From Aquihabitans sp. G128 (GTDB taxonomy: Bacteria > Actinomycetota > Acidimicrobiia > Acidimicrobiales > Iamiaceae), in the NCBI RefSeq assembly GCF_019048865.1, contig NZ_CP077604.1, forward strand, positions 3,410,001 through 3,474,000: a DNA stretch of 64,000 nt, written 5' to 3'. The notes under the pieces were generated by a model that saw only the letters and a list, made by a program, of their open reading frames with translations, was not told the origin of the DNA and made no database searches. Positions 49,889-59,288 of this stretch are shown here, in pieces (position 1 is the first letter of the stretch; each line of letters begins with the position of its first letter). The position numbers and the translations under genes are program-made.

Positions 49889-50637
49889 CCGCGGGCCGGG
49901 TTGCCCGAGCCGGCCGCCTGGTGGGCGCGCGGCGCCGGGGCCGACCCGACCTCCGGGCACGGCTGGCCGCACTCGGCGCACGGCTCGAGCTCGTCGGCCG
50001 GGCGACCCCGGCGGGCGGCGGCCGGGCGGGAGCAGTCGGGCAGGTGCCGGGGCGTGGTGGCGGCGGCGTAGGCCTTGCGCAGGCGGGTGCGGGCCCGGTA
50101 GCTGCGGGCGGCCGCGGCGCCGGCGGTGGTGCCCAGCCACCCGCTCAGGTCGTGGGGCGTCCAGCCGTCGACCTCGGTGGCCCACAGGATGTCCTGGTCC
50201 TGGCGGCTGAGCCCGGCGAGGACGTCGTTGGTGGGGCCCTCGGGCAGGTCGATCTCCAGCGGCGGGGCGGCCTCGGCGAGGTGCCGGTGCAGCTCGAGGT
50301 CGTCCATCGGCTGCTCGTGGCGGGTGCGGGTGGCGTAGAGCCGTGCCGCGAGGCGGCGGATGGCCACCGCGACGTAGTGGTCGTAGCGCTCCGACGGGCC
50401 GTGGCCGTTCGAGAGGGCGCGCAGGGTGTTCTCGACGGCCACCGCGACGAGGTCCTCGGCGTCGCTGCGGCTCGATGCCACCGACAGCGCCACGCCCAGG
50501 GCGAAGCGGCGGTGGCGCTCGAACAGCTCGCCGTAGGCCTGGGCGTCGCCCACGCGCGATCGTGCCAGCAGCTCGCTCTCGGTCAGCGCCCGCAGGCCCT
50601 GCCGATCGCGCTGGTGGTTGGTCTCCCGACCGTGCAT
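49885..50637 (-). CDS. ECF-like sigma factor with Cys-rich C-terminal extension
   Basis: 250 residues. Region 2 is visible as LLARSRVGDAQAYGELFERH and DAEDLVAVAVENTLRAL. Region 4 is TNDVLAGLSRQDQDILWATE followed by WTPHDLSGWLGTTAGAAAAR and a basic helix. A ~60-residue extension ends with Cys residues (LPDCSRPAAARRGRPADELE, PCAECGQPCPEVG), reminiscent of a zinc-anti-sigma-like sensor fused to the sigma factor. AGGAGG is 9 bases before the ATG. Coupled to the EAL protein downstream. Confidence 0.78.
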   Translation of the reverse strand: MHGRETNHQRDRQGLRALTESELLARSRVGDAQAYGELFERHRRFALGVALSVASSRSDAEDLVAVAVENTLRALSNGHGPSERYDHYVAVAIRRLAARLYATRTRHEQPMDDLELHRHLAEAAPPLEIDLPEGPTNDVLAGLSRQDQDILWATEVDGWTPHDLSGWLGTTAGAAAARSYRARTRLRKAYAAATTPRHLPDCSRPAAARRGRPADELEPCAECGQPCPEVGSAPAPRAHQAAGSGNPARG

Positions 50638-50715
50638 CTCCCTGTGCCCCTCCTCGTGCGACGACGCGGGAAGGGACGGGGCCGTCGGCCGATGACGACG
50701 GTCAGCTGAGTGATC

Positions 50716-50742
50716 TCACCTCAAGGATCACCCTTGGGGTGA
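50716..50742 (-). terminator. Hairpin between the zinc-ribbon gene and the sigma-factor gene
   Basis: TCACCTCAAGG and CCTTGGGGTGA form an 11-bp stem (one G-T wobble) around 5 bases, starting 12 bases past the zinc-ribbon stop. A second symmetry GTGATC-N10-GATCAC (50710-50731) overlaps it. Either a U-less terminator for the parA unit or an operator for the sigma operon. Confidence 0.45.
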
Positions 50743-50753
50743 GGAGCGGGCGG

Positions 50754-51129
50754 CTACTCCTGCCAGCCGACGGCGCACCAGGTGCGGTGCCCGCAGCTGG
50801 GGCAGCGCATCCAGTGGCCGTGCTTGCGACCGGGGATCCAGGCGGAGCCGGTGAGCCAGCGCAGCCCGAGGTCGCTGAGGTTGATGCGCGACCGCGCCTC
50901 GCAGGACGAGCAGGTCACCACCACGGTCCCCGGCTGGCGGGGACCGCTCGAGAACAGCGTCGCGCCCGTCGCGCGGGGTGCCCGAGCGGATGGTGTCGCG
51001 CGCCGCGCTGACCGGCGTCTCGAACAGGGCGCGCCGGCCCTGGGGGTCGAGCGAGCGCCGGCGGCCCGAGGCCTTGCGGCCGGCGGGGGCGCGATCGACC
51101 GGCTCCGAGCCGGGCTCGGGCTCGCTCAC
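50754..51129 (-). CDS. Zinc-ribbon protein paired with ParA, frameshifted
   Basis: Restored length 124 residues. An acidic then basic N-terminal half (EPEPGSEPVDRAP; RKASGRRRSLDPQGRRALFE) precedes a four-Cys ribbon: VTCSSCEARSRINLS, then SAWIPGRKHGHWMRCPSCGH and WCAVGWQE. The Cys half is in a different frame from the start. Removing one base of GGGG (plus strand 50975-50978) joins them and ends at 50754. GTG overlaps the parA stop as GTGA, so the pair is co-translated. No known family; conserved pairing with ParA would suggest a partner that replaces ParB. Confidence 0.7.
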
Positions 51130-51935
51130 GTCCGCTTGGCCTTGCGGGCCAGGAGCTGGGCGGCGAGGTCGCGGTAGGCCTCGGCGCTGCGCGAGCGGGG
51201 AGCGTGGGTGAGCACCGAGCGCCCCTTGGCCGGGGCCTCGGCCACCTTCACGGACTTGGGCACGAACGGCTCGAGCACGGCCACCCCGTACTCGCGGCGG
51301 ACCTGCTCCACCACCTGGTGGGCCAGCTTGGTGCGGCCGTCGAAGAGGGTGGCGATCGCGCCGCGGACCTGGAGGTCCTCGTTGGTGTAGTCCCGGACGT
51401 CCTCGATGGTGTCGAGCAGCTGGCCCACCCCGCGCTGGCTGAGCGACTCGCACTGCAGCGGGATGACCACCTCGTCGGCGGCGGTGAGGCCGTTGATGGT
51501 CAGGATGCCGAGCGACGGCGGGCAGTCGATGAGCACCCGGTCGTAGTCGTCGACCACCTTGGCCAGCGCCTTGCGGAGCACGTACTCCCGCCCGGTCTTG
51601 GTCAGCAGGTGGAGCTCGGCGCCGGCGAGGTCGATGGTGGACGGCAGGAGGTGCAGGGTGCCGGTCCGACCGGCCTTGCCGTCGACCTCCAGCGGGGCCG
51701 GCGGCTCGAGGACGTGGAGCACGTCGGTGACCTTGGCCCGCTTGAGCAGCACGTCGTGGATGGACGCCTCGAGCGCATCGGGGTCGACGCCGCACGCCCA
51801 GGTCAGCGAGGCCTGGGGGTCGAGGTCGACCAGCAGGATGCGCTTGCCCCGCTCGGCCATGCCGACGCCGAGGGCGTGCACGGTGGTGGTCTTGGCCACC
51901 CCGCCCTTCTGGTTGGCGACCGCCACCGTCGTCAT
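51126..51935 (-). CDS. parA: ParA/MinD-family ATPase (orphan)
   Basis: 269 residues. Deviant Walker A NQKGGVAKTTT (residues 9-18) with signature Lys10, Walker A' VDLDPQASLTWA, Walker B LIDCPPSLG and the switch region VIPLQCESLSQRGV. ParA-type ATPases form DNA-bound or membrane-bound gradients that position chromosomes or large complexes. No ParB or parS-like site is nearby, and the downstream partner is a small zinc-ribbon protein, so this is likely an orphan ParA moving some other cargo. ATG 51935 chosen; CATGCT lies 7 bases upstream as a possible leaderless -10. An in-frame ATG four codons earlier is possible. Confidence 0.9.
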   Translation of the reverse strand: MTTVAVANQKGGVAKTTTVHALGVGMAERGKRILLVDLDPQASLTWACGVDPDALEASIHDVLLKRAKVTDVLHVLEPPAPLEVDGKAGRTGTLHLLPSTIDLAGAELHLLTKTGREYVLRKALAKVVDDYDRVLIDCPPSLGILTINGLTAADEVVIPLQCESLSQRGVGQLLDTIEDVRDYTNEDLQVRGAIATLFDGRTKLAHQVVEQVRREYGVAVLEPFVPKSVKVAEAPAKGRSVLTHAPRSRSAEAYRDLAAQLLARKAKRT

Positions 51936-52007
51936 GGGACCGAGCATGCCACCTCCGGCGACCCGGCAGTACGGTCGCCCGCGACCCACCACCCGAGGAG
52001 CACGAAC

Positions 52008-52559
52008 ATGGCCCACGACGAGCTGGTCGCCCACCTGCTGGAGCACGCCGTGAGGCGCGGGGACTTCGTGCTGAAGTCGGGCAAGGCCACCACCTGGTTC
52101 ATCGACGCCAAGCAGACGACGTGCCGGCCCGAGGGCATGCTCCTCGTGGCCGAGGCGGCCCTGGCGGCGCTGCCCGACGACGTCACCGCGGTGGGCGGCC
52201 TGACCATGGGGGCCGACGCCGCCGCCTTCGCCATCGCCGCGGTCGCCGCCACCCGGGGCCGCCGGCTGCGGGCCTTCAGCGTCCGCAAGGAGGTCAAGGA
52301 CCACGGTGGCGGCGGGCGCATCGCCGGGGCCCTCGAGCCCGGCGACCGGGTGGCGATCACCGAGGACGCGGTGACCCGCGGCGTGTCGATGCTGGAGGCG
52401 GCCGACGCGGTCATCGAGGCCGGCGCCGAGCCCGTGCTCCTGCTGCCGGTGGTCGACCGGGGCGGCACCGTGACGGCGATGGCCGCCGAGCGGGGCATCC
52501 CCGTCCTGGCGCTGGTCACGGCGCCCGACCTCGGCTTCCCGTACGAGGGCCCGTCATGA
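52008..52559 (+). CDS. pyrE: Orotate phosphoribosyltransferase
   Basis: 183 residues. Converts orotate and PRPP to OMP in pyrimidine synthesis. Features: LKSGKATTWFIDAKQTTCRP at the substrate side, VGGLTMGADAAAFA, the catalytic loop VRKEVKDHGGGGRIAG and the PRPP motif VAITEDAVTRGVSMLEA. A GAGGAG site lies 8 bases before the ATG. Alone on its strand; a long inverted repeat follows the stop. Confidence 0.93.
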   Translation: MAHDELVAHLLEHAVRRGDFVLKSGKATTWFIDAKQTTCRPEGMLLVAEAALAALPDDVTAVGGLTMGADAAAFAIAAVAATRGRRLRAFSVRKEVKDHGGGGRIAGALEPGDRVAITEDAVTRGVSMLEAADAVIEAGAEPVLLLPVVDRGGTVTAMAAERGIPVLALVTAPDLGFPYEGPS

Positions 52560-52576
52560 TGGGAGCGGTTCCGACT

Positions 52577-52622
52577 CTGGATGTTCGTCCCGACTTTTCG
52601 GACGAGTCGGGCGAACGTCCAG
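52577..52622. repeat. Long imperfect inverted repeat between pyrE and bldC
   Basis: Left arm 52577-52594 (CTGGATGTTCGTCCCGAC) and right arm 52606-52622 (GTCGGGCGAACGTCCAG) pair over 17 positions with one G-T wobble and one bulge, loop TTTTCGGACGA. A competing hairpin TCGTCC...GGACGA uses the left arm and the loop. It could end pyrE transcription or control bldC. Confidence 0.6.
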
Positions 52623-52683
52623 CCCAGCGTCGCCGGTGTCCGCCCGTGCCGTCGACCGCGTCGAGCAGTGGAAAGAGCCCCCC

Positions 52684-52935
52684 ATGTCTCCCCGCCGTGC
52701 CAACCTCGCCGCCGTCCCCGCTCCCGAGGCCGAGGACGACCCGTCCGACGTCCTCCTGACCCCCGGTGAGGTGGCGCTCCTCTTCCGGGTGACGCCCAAG
52801 ACCGTCACGCGCTGGGCGGAGGCGGGCAAGCTCCCGGCCATCCGCACCCTCGGCGGTCACCGTCGCTTCCGGGTGGCCGACGTCGACCGGGTCCGCGCCG
52901 AGGTCGCCTCCCGCCTGCGGCCCGCCCTCCGGTGA
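52684..52935 (+). CDS. bldC: BldC-like MerR-type DNA-binding protein
   Basis: 83 residues. After an ~20-residue acidic start the helix-turn-helix is LLTPGEVALLFRVTPKTVTR followed by WAEAGKLPAIRTLGGHRRFR, nearly identical in pattern to Streptomyces BldC, which binds AT-rich direct repeats cooperatively and controls development. The N terminus is longer than in BldC (68 residues). The start has GGAAAG upstream. Confidence 0.9.
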   Translation: MSPRRANLAAVPAPEAEDDPSDVLLTPGEVALLFRVTPKTVTRWAEAGKLPAIRTLGGHRRFRVADVDRVRAEVASRLRPALR

Positions 52936-52971
52936 CGGCGAAGGGGTTGGGGCGCCTCCCAGGGTGAGGAC

Positions 52972-52977
52972 TACCGT
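52972..52977 (+). promoter_or_regulatory. Leaderless-type -10 box of the malic enzyme gene
   Basis: TACCGT followed by 7 bases and the ATG at 52985. Confidence 0.5.
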
Positions 52978-52984
52978 CGATCCC

Positions 52985-54399
<1,415 letters not shown>

Positions 54400-54403
<4 letters not shown>

Positions 54404-55149
54404 GGTCGACGCCGCCCCGGGCGGTCACGTTCGACTTCTGGAACACGCTCATCCGGGCCGACGACGCCGGGGTGCGCGACCGCCGGCTCGCCGCCTGGCT
54501 CGGCCTGCTGGCCGGCGAGGGCTACGAGGTCGACCAGGCGGCCATCGCCGAGGCCATGGCCCACGCCGGGCGCCGCTTCGACGACGGCTGGCTCAACAAC
54601 CGGATCTACGTCGCCCACGAGGCCGTGGCCGACATGGTCGAGCACCTCGGCATCGACGCGCCGCCGGACCTGCGGGCCCAGCTGCTGGCCTCGATCACCG
54701 ATCCCGACCCGGCCCACGACCCCCAGCCCGCCCCCGGCGTGGGCGACGCCCTCGAAGCCCTGCGCTTGGCCGACATCCGCATCGGGATCATCTGCGACGT
54801 CGGCCTGGCGCCGTCGAGCACCCTGCGGCGCTACCTCGCCACCCACGGCCTGCTCGATGCGTTCGACCACGTGTCGTTCAGCGACGAGGTGGGCGTGTTC
54901 AAGCCCGACCCGGCCATCTTCCGCCACGCCCTCGCCGGCCTGGGCGGGATCGACCCGGCCGACGCGGCCCACATCGGCGACCTGCGCCGCACCGACGTCG
55001 CGGGCGCCCTGGCGATGGGCATCTACGCCATCCGCTACACGGGGGTCTACGACGACCCGGGCTCGGTCGAGGCGGGCACCGACGGCATCGAGGGCGATGC
55101 CGTGGTCGACGACTACGCCGACCTGCCCGCCGTGCTGGCCCTGGCGTGA
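54400..55149 (+). CDS. HAD-superfamily hydrolase with unusual motif I
   Basis: 249 residues. Cap-type HAD fold: motif I is TFDFWNTLIR, with the nucleophile Asp but Trp where phosphatases have the second Asp (DxDxT), as in haloacid dehalogenase-type members (DxYGT). Motif II is IICDVG, motif III Lys is in GVFKPDPAIFRHA, and motif IV is AHIGDLRRTDVAGAL. Substrate unknown. GTG overlaps the malic enzyme stop, and its own stop overlaps the next gene, so three genes are coupled. Confidence 0.85.
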
Positions 55150-56214
55150 GCCCCGAAGGCGCCGCCCCGCCGGTGGTCGGCGCGGTGGCCCCGGGGTTCG
55201 AGGCGGTGGCGGAGGCCCTGGGTCGCGAGGTCGCCGGCCAGGGCGGCGGTGGCGCCCAGCTCGCCGTGCGCCACCACGGCCAGTGGGTGCTCGACGTGGC
55301 GGCCGGGTCGCTGGGCCCCGACTCGCTGGTGCACACGTGGAGCGCCGTGAAGCCGGTGACCGCCACGGCCCTGCTGCTGCTGGTGGCGCGGGAGCAGGTG
55401 GCGCTCGACACCCCGGTCCGCGACGTGTGGCCCGAGCTGCGCGCCGCGGGGGACGGTCGGCTCCGGGTGCGCCACGTGCTGGCCCACGGCGCCGGCCTGG
55501 CGCGTGCCGAGCCCGGGCACCTTCGAGCTGCTGCTCGACGGGCCCGCTGCCGAGGCCGGGCTGGCCGCCGCCGAGCCCGACTGGCCGCCCGGGACGGCCG
55601 TCGGCGAGCACGCTTGCACCTACGGCCACCTCGTCGGCGGCCTGGTGCGGCGCCTCGACGGCCGTTCGATCGGCCGGGTCATCGCCGACGACCTCGCCCG
55701 GCCGCTGGGCCTCGACGTGCACGTCGGCGTCGGGACGGCCGACCTGGCCCGCTGCGTCGACCTCGGGCTGCCCGAGCGCTGGTGGGCCGAGCGGCGGGCT
55801 CGGGACGGCGGGGCCGGCGTGGTGCCGGCGGGCGACGTCGCCATCGTCAACACCAAGCGCTGGCGGCGGGCCGAGGTCGCGGCCGTCAACGGCCACGCCA
55901 CCGCGCGGGGCCTGGCGGGGTTCTGGGCCGCGCTGCTCGATGGCGCCCTGCCCGACGGCGTCGACGTGGTGGGCCAGCGGGGCCGCGACCTCGTGCTGGG
56001 CGAGGACGTCGCGTGGACCCTCGGGAGCGCCCAGGTCGAGCACCGCCTCGGCAGCCTCGAGGTGGGGATGGGCGGGCTCGGCGGGCAGTACGGCTGCGCC
56101 CGGCCGGACGACGGCCTGGCCTACGCGTTCCTCACCACCGAGATGGGCACCTTCGATCGCCTGGAGCGGATCGAGGCGGTCCTCTACGGGTGCTGCGGGG
56201 TGGCGCCGGCCTGA
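55146..56214 (+). CDS. Class C beta-lactamase-like serine hydrolase (EstB type), frameshifted
   Basis: Restored length 355 residues. Nucleophile motif SxxK is WSAVKPVTATAL, and the Tyr motif is HACTYGHLVGGLVRRLDGRS as in EstB-type esterases; the C-terminal GGLGGQYGCAR takes the KTG place. No signal peptide, so cytoplasmic, more likely an esterase or peptidase than a resistance enzyme. The frame breaks at GGG (55513-55515): removing one G joins LAHGAGLARAEPG to TFELLLDGPAAEAG. GTG overlaps the HAD gene stop. Confidence 0.85.
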
Positions 56215-56223
56215 CCGGACCCG

Positions 56224-57459
56224 TCAGGTGGCGGTGGAGGTGTCGCCGAGCACGCCGCCCTCGGCCAGCCAGTTCGCCGCCCGGTGGCGCTCCAGCACCG
56301 TGGAGGTGAGCAGGCGCAGCGCGGCCGGCTCGGCCGCCGAGATGGCGCCGTCGCCCACGGCGAGGTCGCCGTCGACGAGGCGGAGGCCGGCGGGGTCGAG
56401 CGGGAGGTCCTCGGCGGCGGCGAGGGCCACGAGGTCGATCGCCTCCGGCCTCCGCACCAGCTCGCGCACCCGCCAGTGGACGGTGGCGAGGGCCCTGCGC
56501 AGCTCGTCGAGCTCGGCCGACGGCCGCAGCCGGGCGGAGGCGAGCACCGCGATGGTGCGGGTCGCATCGGGGAAGCCGACGGCGCGGATCAGCTCGCCGG
56601 GGTCGACCAGGCGATCGACCTCGGGCAGCGGGAGCAGCGACAGGGCCCAGGCCAGGACGGCGGCCGCCTCGACCGACCAGCTGCCGTCGATCACCGCCTC
56701 GGCGGTGACGTCGCCGCCGGGTGCCTGGAGGAGCTGCACCTCGGCCGGCTCCAGCTCGGCGTCGATCCCGACGGCGGCGCACCAGGCCAGCACGGCGGCG
56801 CGGACGCCCGGGTCGTGGTGGCCGTCGCGCTCGCTGAGCGAGCGCGCCGACACGGCGACGAGGGCCAGGAGGCGGGCGACCACCCGGCCCAGCGAGGGGC
56901 CGGTCCGGTCGGGGTCGCCGTGGTCGGGCGCGGCGGCGGGCCCGCCCTCGGCCGGTGCCGTCGCCCCGCCGTCGAGGGGCGCCGCGGCCGGGCGTGCGGC
57001 CTCCGGGCCCGTGGCCCACACGCTGCCGTCCGGGCCGCGGAGCTCGGCGAGGTCCGGGGCCACCGAGAAGCCCTCGACCCAACCGGCGACCACGCTCGCG
57101 AGGTCCCACATCCCGGCGAGGGTGGCGTCGTCGGGGACGCCCTCGGGCACGAGCGACACCGCGACCTGCAGCTCCGGGACGAGGTCCACGGCGGTGCCCA
57201 GGCCCGGGCCCTCGAGGGCCCCGCTGCGGAGGGCCTCGGCGAGCTGGCGCCGCTCCTGCTCGCCGGCCACGCCCGTGAGCGACGGGGTGCCGATCTCGAT
57301 GGCCACGAGGTGCGTGGAGCCGGGCGGCAGCGGCGACACCACGAGGGCGCGACCGGAGCGCCGGGAGACCGAGGCCTCGGGGAGGTGCTCGAGGAGCCGG
57401 TCGGCCACCAGGTCGACGCCGCCGGTCCGTCCGAAGACCCTCACCGACGCGTCCGCCAT
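56224..57459 (-). CDS. DUF4272 domain protein
   Basis: 411 residues, cytoplasmic. The N-terminal half is a poorly conserved alpha/beta domain with an Ala/Pro/Gly linker at about 155-185. The C-terminal part has the DUF4272 signature: RAAVLAWCAAVGIDAELEPA, EAVIDGSWSVEAAAVLAWAL, VDPGELIRAVGF and finally ERHRAANWLAEGG. Biochemical role unknown. It converges on the beta-lactamase-like gene and is divergent from a sigma-factor gene; the 133-base gap contains TAAGGT on the minus strand as a likely -10. Confidence 0.78.
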   Translation of the reverse strand: MADASVRVFGRTGGVDLVADRLLEHLPEASVSRRSGRALVVSPLPPGSTHLVAIEIGTPSLTGVAGEQERRQLAEALRSGALEGPGLGTAVDLVPELQVAVSLVPEGVPDDATLAGMWDLASVVAGWVEGFSVAPDLAELRGPDGSVWATGPEAARPAAAPLDGGATAPAEGGPAAAPDHGDPDRTGPSLGRVVARLLALVAVSARSLSERDGHHDPGVRAAVLAWCAAVGIDAELEPAEVQLLQAPGGDVTAEAVIDGSWSVEAAAVLAWALSLLPLPEVDRLVDPGELIRAVGFPDATRTIAVLASARLRPSAELDELRRALATVHWRVRELVRRPEAIDLVALAAAEDLPLDPAGLRLVDGDLAVGDGAISAAEPAALRLLTSTVLERHRAANWLAEGGVLGDTSTAT

Positions 57460-57592
57460 CGCTGCACCCCCCCCGCTCCGCTCGTTCCGACCGCTGGACC
57501 TTACCGGCGGTCGACGGGTGCGGCGTCAGCTGGCTCGGCTCCCGTGGTTGTCCCCGTGCGCCCCGATCCCGGGGCCGAGACGGAGGAGCGTC

Positions 57593-58081
57593 GTGGGGCG
57601 AGCAGCACGGGTGGGGGCGGTGGGTGCGTGCTTCGAGGAGCGGCGGGGGGACCTCTTGCGCTACGCCCGCTCCCGGGTGGGACCGGCGGCGGCCGAGGAC
57701 GTGGTGGCCGAGGCGGTGGCCGCCACCCTGGCCGCCATCGACCGCGGCGCCGGACCACGGGAGCGGGTCGACCGGTACCTCTTCGTGGCGGTCAAGCACG
57801 GCTGCCACGTGGCCATCCGCCGCCGGGTGCGGGAGCGGGAGCTGCTGGCGGCGCAGCGTGCGGCGGCCCGCATCGGCGCCGACGCCGATGGCCATCCGAC
57901 GTCGTCGGCCGAGGTGCTCGAGCTGCTCGAGGGCCGCCAGCAGCAGGTGCTCGCGCTGCGGGCGCTCGAGGGCTGGTCGCGCGACGAGGTGGCCGACCAC
58001 CTCGGGATCTCGCCGGACGCGGTCTCGGCCATCACCTACCGGGCTCGGACCCGCTTGCGCTCGCTGGGCGTGGCGTCGTGA
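57593..58081 (+). CDS. Small ECF-type sigma-70 family protein
   Basis: 162 residues. Region 2: ERRGDLLRYARSRVGPAAAE and DVVAEAVAATLAAIDRG. Region 4: EGRQQQVLALRALEGWSRDE, then VADHLGISPDAVSAITYRAR. Similar in design to the sigma factor at 49885 but without the Cys-rich tail. No adjacent anti-sigma gene. GTG start with GGAG upstream; the in-frame GTG at 57611 is another possibility. Confidence 0.8.
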   Translation: MGRAARVGAVGACFEERRGDLLRYARSRVGPAAAEDVVAEAVAATLAAIDRGAGPRERVDRYLFVAVKHGCHVAIRRRVRERELLAAQRAAARIGADADGHPTSSAEVLELLEGRQQQVLALRALEGWSRDEVADHLGISPDAVSAITYRARTRLRSLGVAS

Positions 58082-58101
58082 GCGGCCGGTCCGGAGGTCC
58101 C

Positions 58102-58107
58102 TAGCCT
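58102..58107 (+). promoter_or_regulatory. Leaderless-type -10 box of the PPOX gene
   Basis: TAGCCT followed by 6 bases and the ATG at 58114. Confidence 0.5.
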
Positions 58108-58113
58108 GGGCCC

Positions 58114-58572
58114 ATGAGCCCCCAGATCGCCACCACCACCCGCGTCGAGCTCCCGGAGCTGCTCGCCTTCGTGGCCGAGCGGCACCACGTGGTGCTGCTC
58201 ACCCAGCGGGCCGACGGCTCCCCGCAGCTGTCGCCGGTCACCGCCGGCGTCGACGACGGGGCCATCGTCATCGCCACGTACCCCGAGCGGGCCAAGGCCG
58301 TGAACCTCCGCCGCAACGCCACCGCCAGCGTGCTGGTCCTCTCCGACGAGTGGAACGGCGCCTGGGTGCAGGTCGACGGGGAGGCCGAGGTCATCGACCT
58401 CCCGGACTCGGTGGAGCCGCTGGTGGGCTACTTCCGCAGCATCGCCGGCGAGCACTCGGACTGGGACGAGTACCGCGAGGCCATGGTCCGCCAGGGCAAG
58501 TCGCTCATCCGGGTCACGCCCACCCGGTGGGGACCGGTCGCCACCGGCGGCTTCCCCGCCCGCCTGGCCTGA
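58114..58572 (+). CDS. PPOX-class F420/FMN-dependent oxidoreductase
   Basis: 152-residue split-barrel flavin/deazaflavin enzyme. Typical elements: HHVVLLTQRADGSPQLSPVT (strand pair and cofactor phosphate site), YPERAKAVNLRRNATASVLV and GAWVQVDGEAEVIDLP. TIGR03618-like members in actinobacteria use F420. Reaction unknown. Confidence 0.88.
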   Translation: MSPQIATTTRVELPELLAFVAERHHVVLLTQRADGSPQLSPVTAGVDDGAIVIATYPERAKAVNLRRNATASVLVLSDEWNGAWVQVDGEAEVIDLPDSVEPLVGYFRSIAGEHSDWDEYREAMVRQGKSLIRVTPTRWGPVATGGFPARLA

Positions 58573-58582
58573 GCGGACCTGC

Positions 58583-58588
58583 CAGGAT
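58583..58588 (+). promoter_or_regulatory. Possible leaderless -10 box before a 6-codon uORF
   Basis: CAGGAT followed by 6 bases and a GTG at 58595. The first base is C instead of T; otherwise the arrangement equals the other leaderless boxes. Confidence 0.35.
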
Positions 58589-58594
58589 CGCCGT

Positions 58595-58615
58595 GTGGAT
58601 CAAGGCGCCCGGTGA
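58595..58615 (+). CDS. Putative 6-residue leader peptide coupled to the TetR gene
   Basis: GTG-started ORF encoding MDQGAR whose TGA overlaps the TetR GTG as GTGA. Same design as the ORF at 24817. Supported only by position. Confidence 0.35.
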   Translation: MDQGAR

Positions 58616-59256
58616 CCGGCCCGTCGCTCCGCGACCAGTTGCTCGCGGCGGCCGAGGACCTGTTCGCCCAGCGCGGCATCGACGGCGTGAGCCTGCGCGA
58701 GATCAACGCCGCCGCCGGGGCGCGCAACGCCAGCGCGCTCCAGTACCACTTCGGTGATCGGGCGGGCCTGCTGCGCGCCGTCCTCGCCAAGCACCGCCCC
58801 ACCGTCGAGGCCCGGCGCCACGCCCTGCTCGACCAGTACGACGCCGAGGGCCGCCCGGACCTGCGGGGCCTCGCCGGTGCGCTGGTCCGGCCGCTGGCCG
58901 CCACCCTCGCCGACCCCGGGGGCCCGGGCTACCTGCAGGTGTCGAGCGACCTGGCCAACCGGCCCCGGCCGGCCATCGACCCCGCCAACCTGGAGGACCC
59001 CACCGACTCGCTGTTCCGGTGGCGGGCCACCGTCGAGCCGCTGCTGTCGGCCGAGGCGCTGGTTCGGCACCGGCGCTTCGTCGCCATCCGCTTCACCCTG
59101 GCCGAGCTGGCCCGGCGCACGCGGGACCGCCGCCGACCGGACGACCAGCTGTTCACCAGCGACCTGGTGGACCTGGTGACCGGCCTCCTCGCGGCGCCGG
59201 TGTCGTCGGAGACCAACCGCATCGCCGAGGCCCGGCCGCCGTCGAGCCCCCGGTAG
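58612..59256 (+). CDS. TetR-family regulator, next to P450
   Basis: 214 residues. N-terminal helix-turn-helix: LRDQLLAAAEDLFAQRGIDG, VSLREINAAAGARNASALQY, HFGDRAGLLRAVL. The C-terminal ligand domain is helical (VRHRRFVAIRFTLAELARRT). It stands 32 bases before the P450 gene, whose promoter overlaps a perfect palindrome, so this repressor probably controls the P450. Confidence 0.9.
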   Translation: MTGPSLRDQLLAAAEDLFAQRGIDGVSLREINAAAGARNASALQYHFGDRAGLLRAVLAKHRPTVEARRHALLDQYDAEGRPDLRGLAGALVRPLAATLADPGGPGYLQVSSDLANRPRPAIDPANLEDPTDSLFRWRATVEPLLSAEALVRHRRFVAIRFTLAELARRTRDRRRPDDQLFTSDLVDLVTGLLAAPVSSETNRIAEARPPSSPR

Positions 59257-59263
59257 ACGCCTT

Positions 59264-59281
59264 CCATACCTCAGGGTATGG
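59264..59281. promoter_or_regulatory. TetR-type operator overlapping the P450 promoter
   Basis: CCATACC-TCAG-GGTATGG, a perfect 7-bp inverted repeat with 4-base centre. Its right arm contains most of the -10 box TATGGT. A near-identical element occurs at 63977. Confidence 0.7.
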
Positions 59282-59282
59282 T
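59277..59282 (+). promoter_or_regulatory. Leaderless-type -10 box of the P450 gene
   Basis: TATGGT followed by 6 bases and the GTG at 59289, embedded in the palindrome. Confidence 0.55.
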
Positions 59283-59288
59283 CGGCTC

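Noticed and set aside
55146-56214. Beta-lactamase as an antibiotic-resistance gene
   Set aside because: No signal peptide, EstB-like Tyr motif, no KTG; an esterase or peptidase-like role is more likely.
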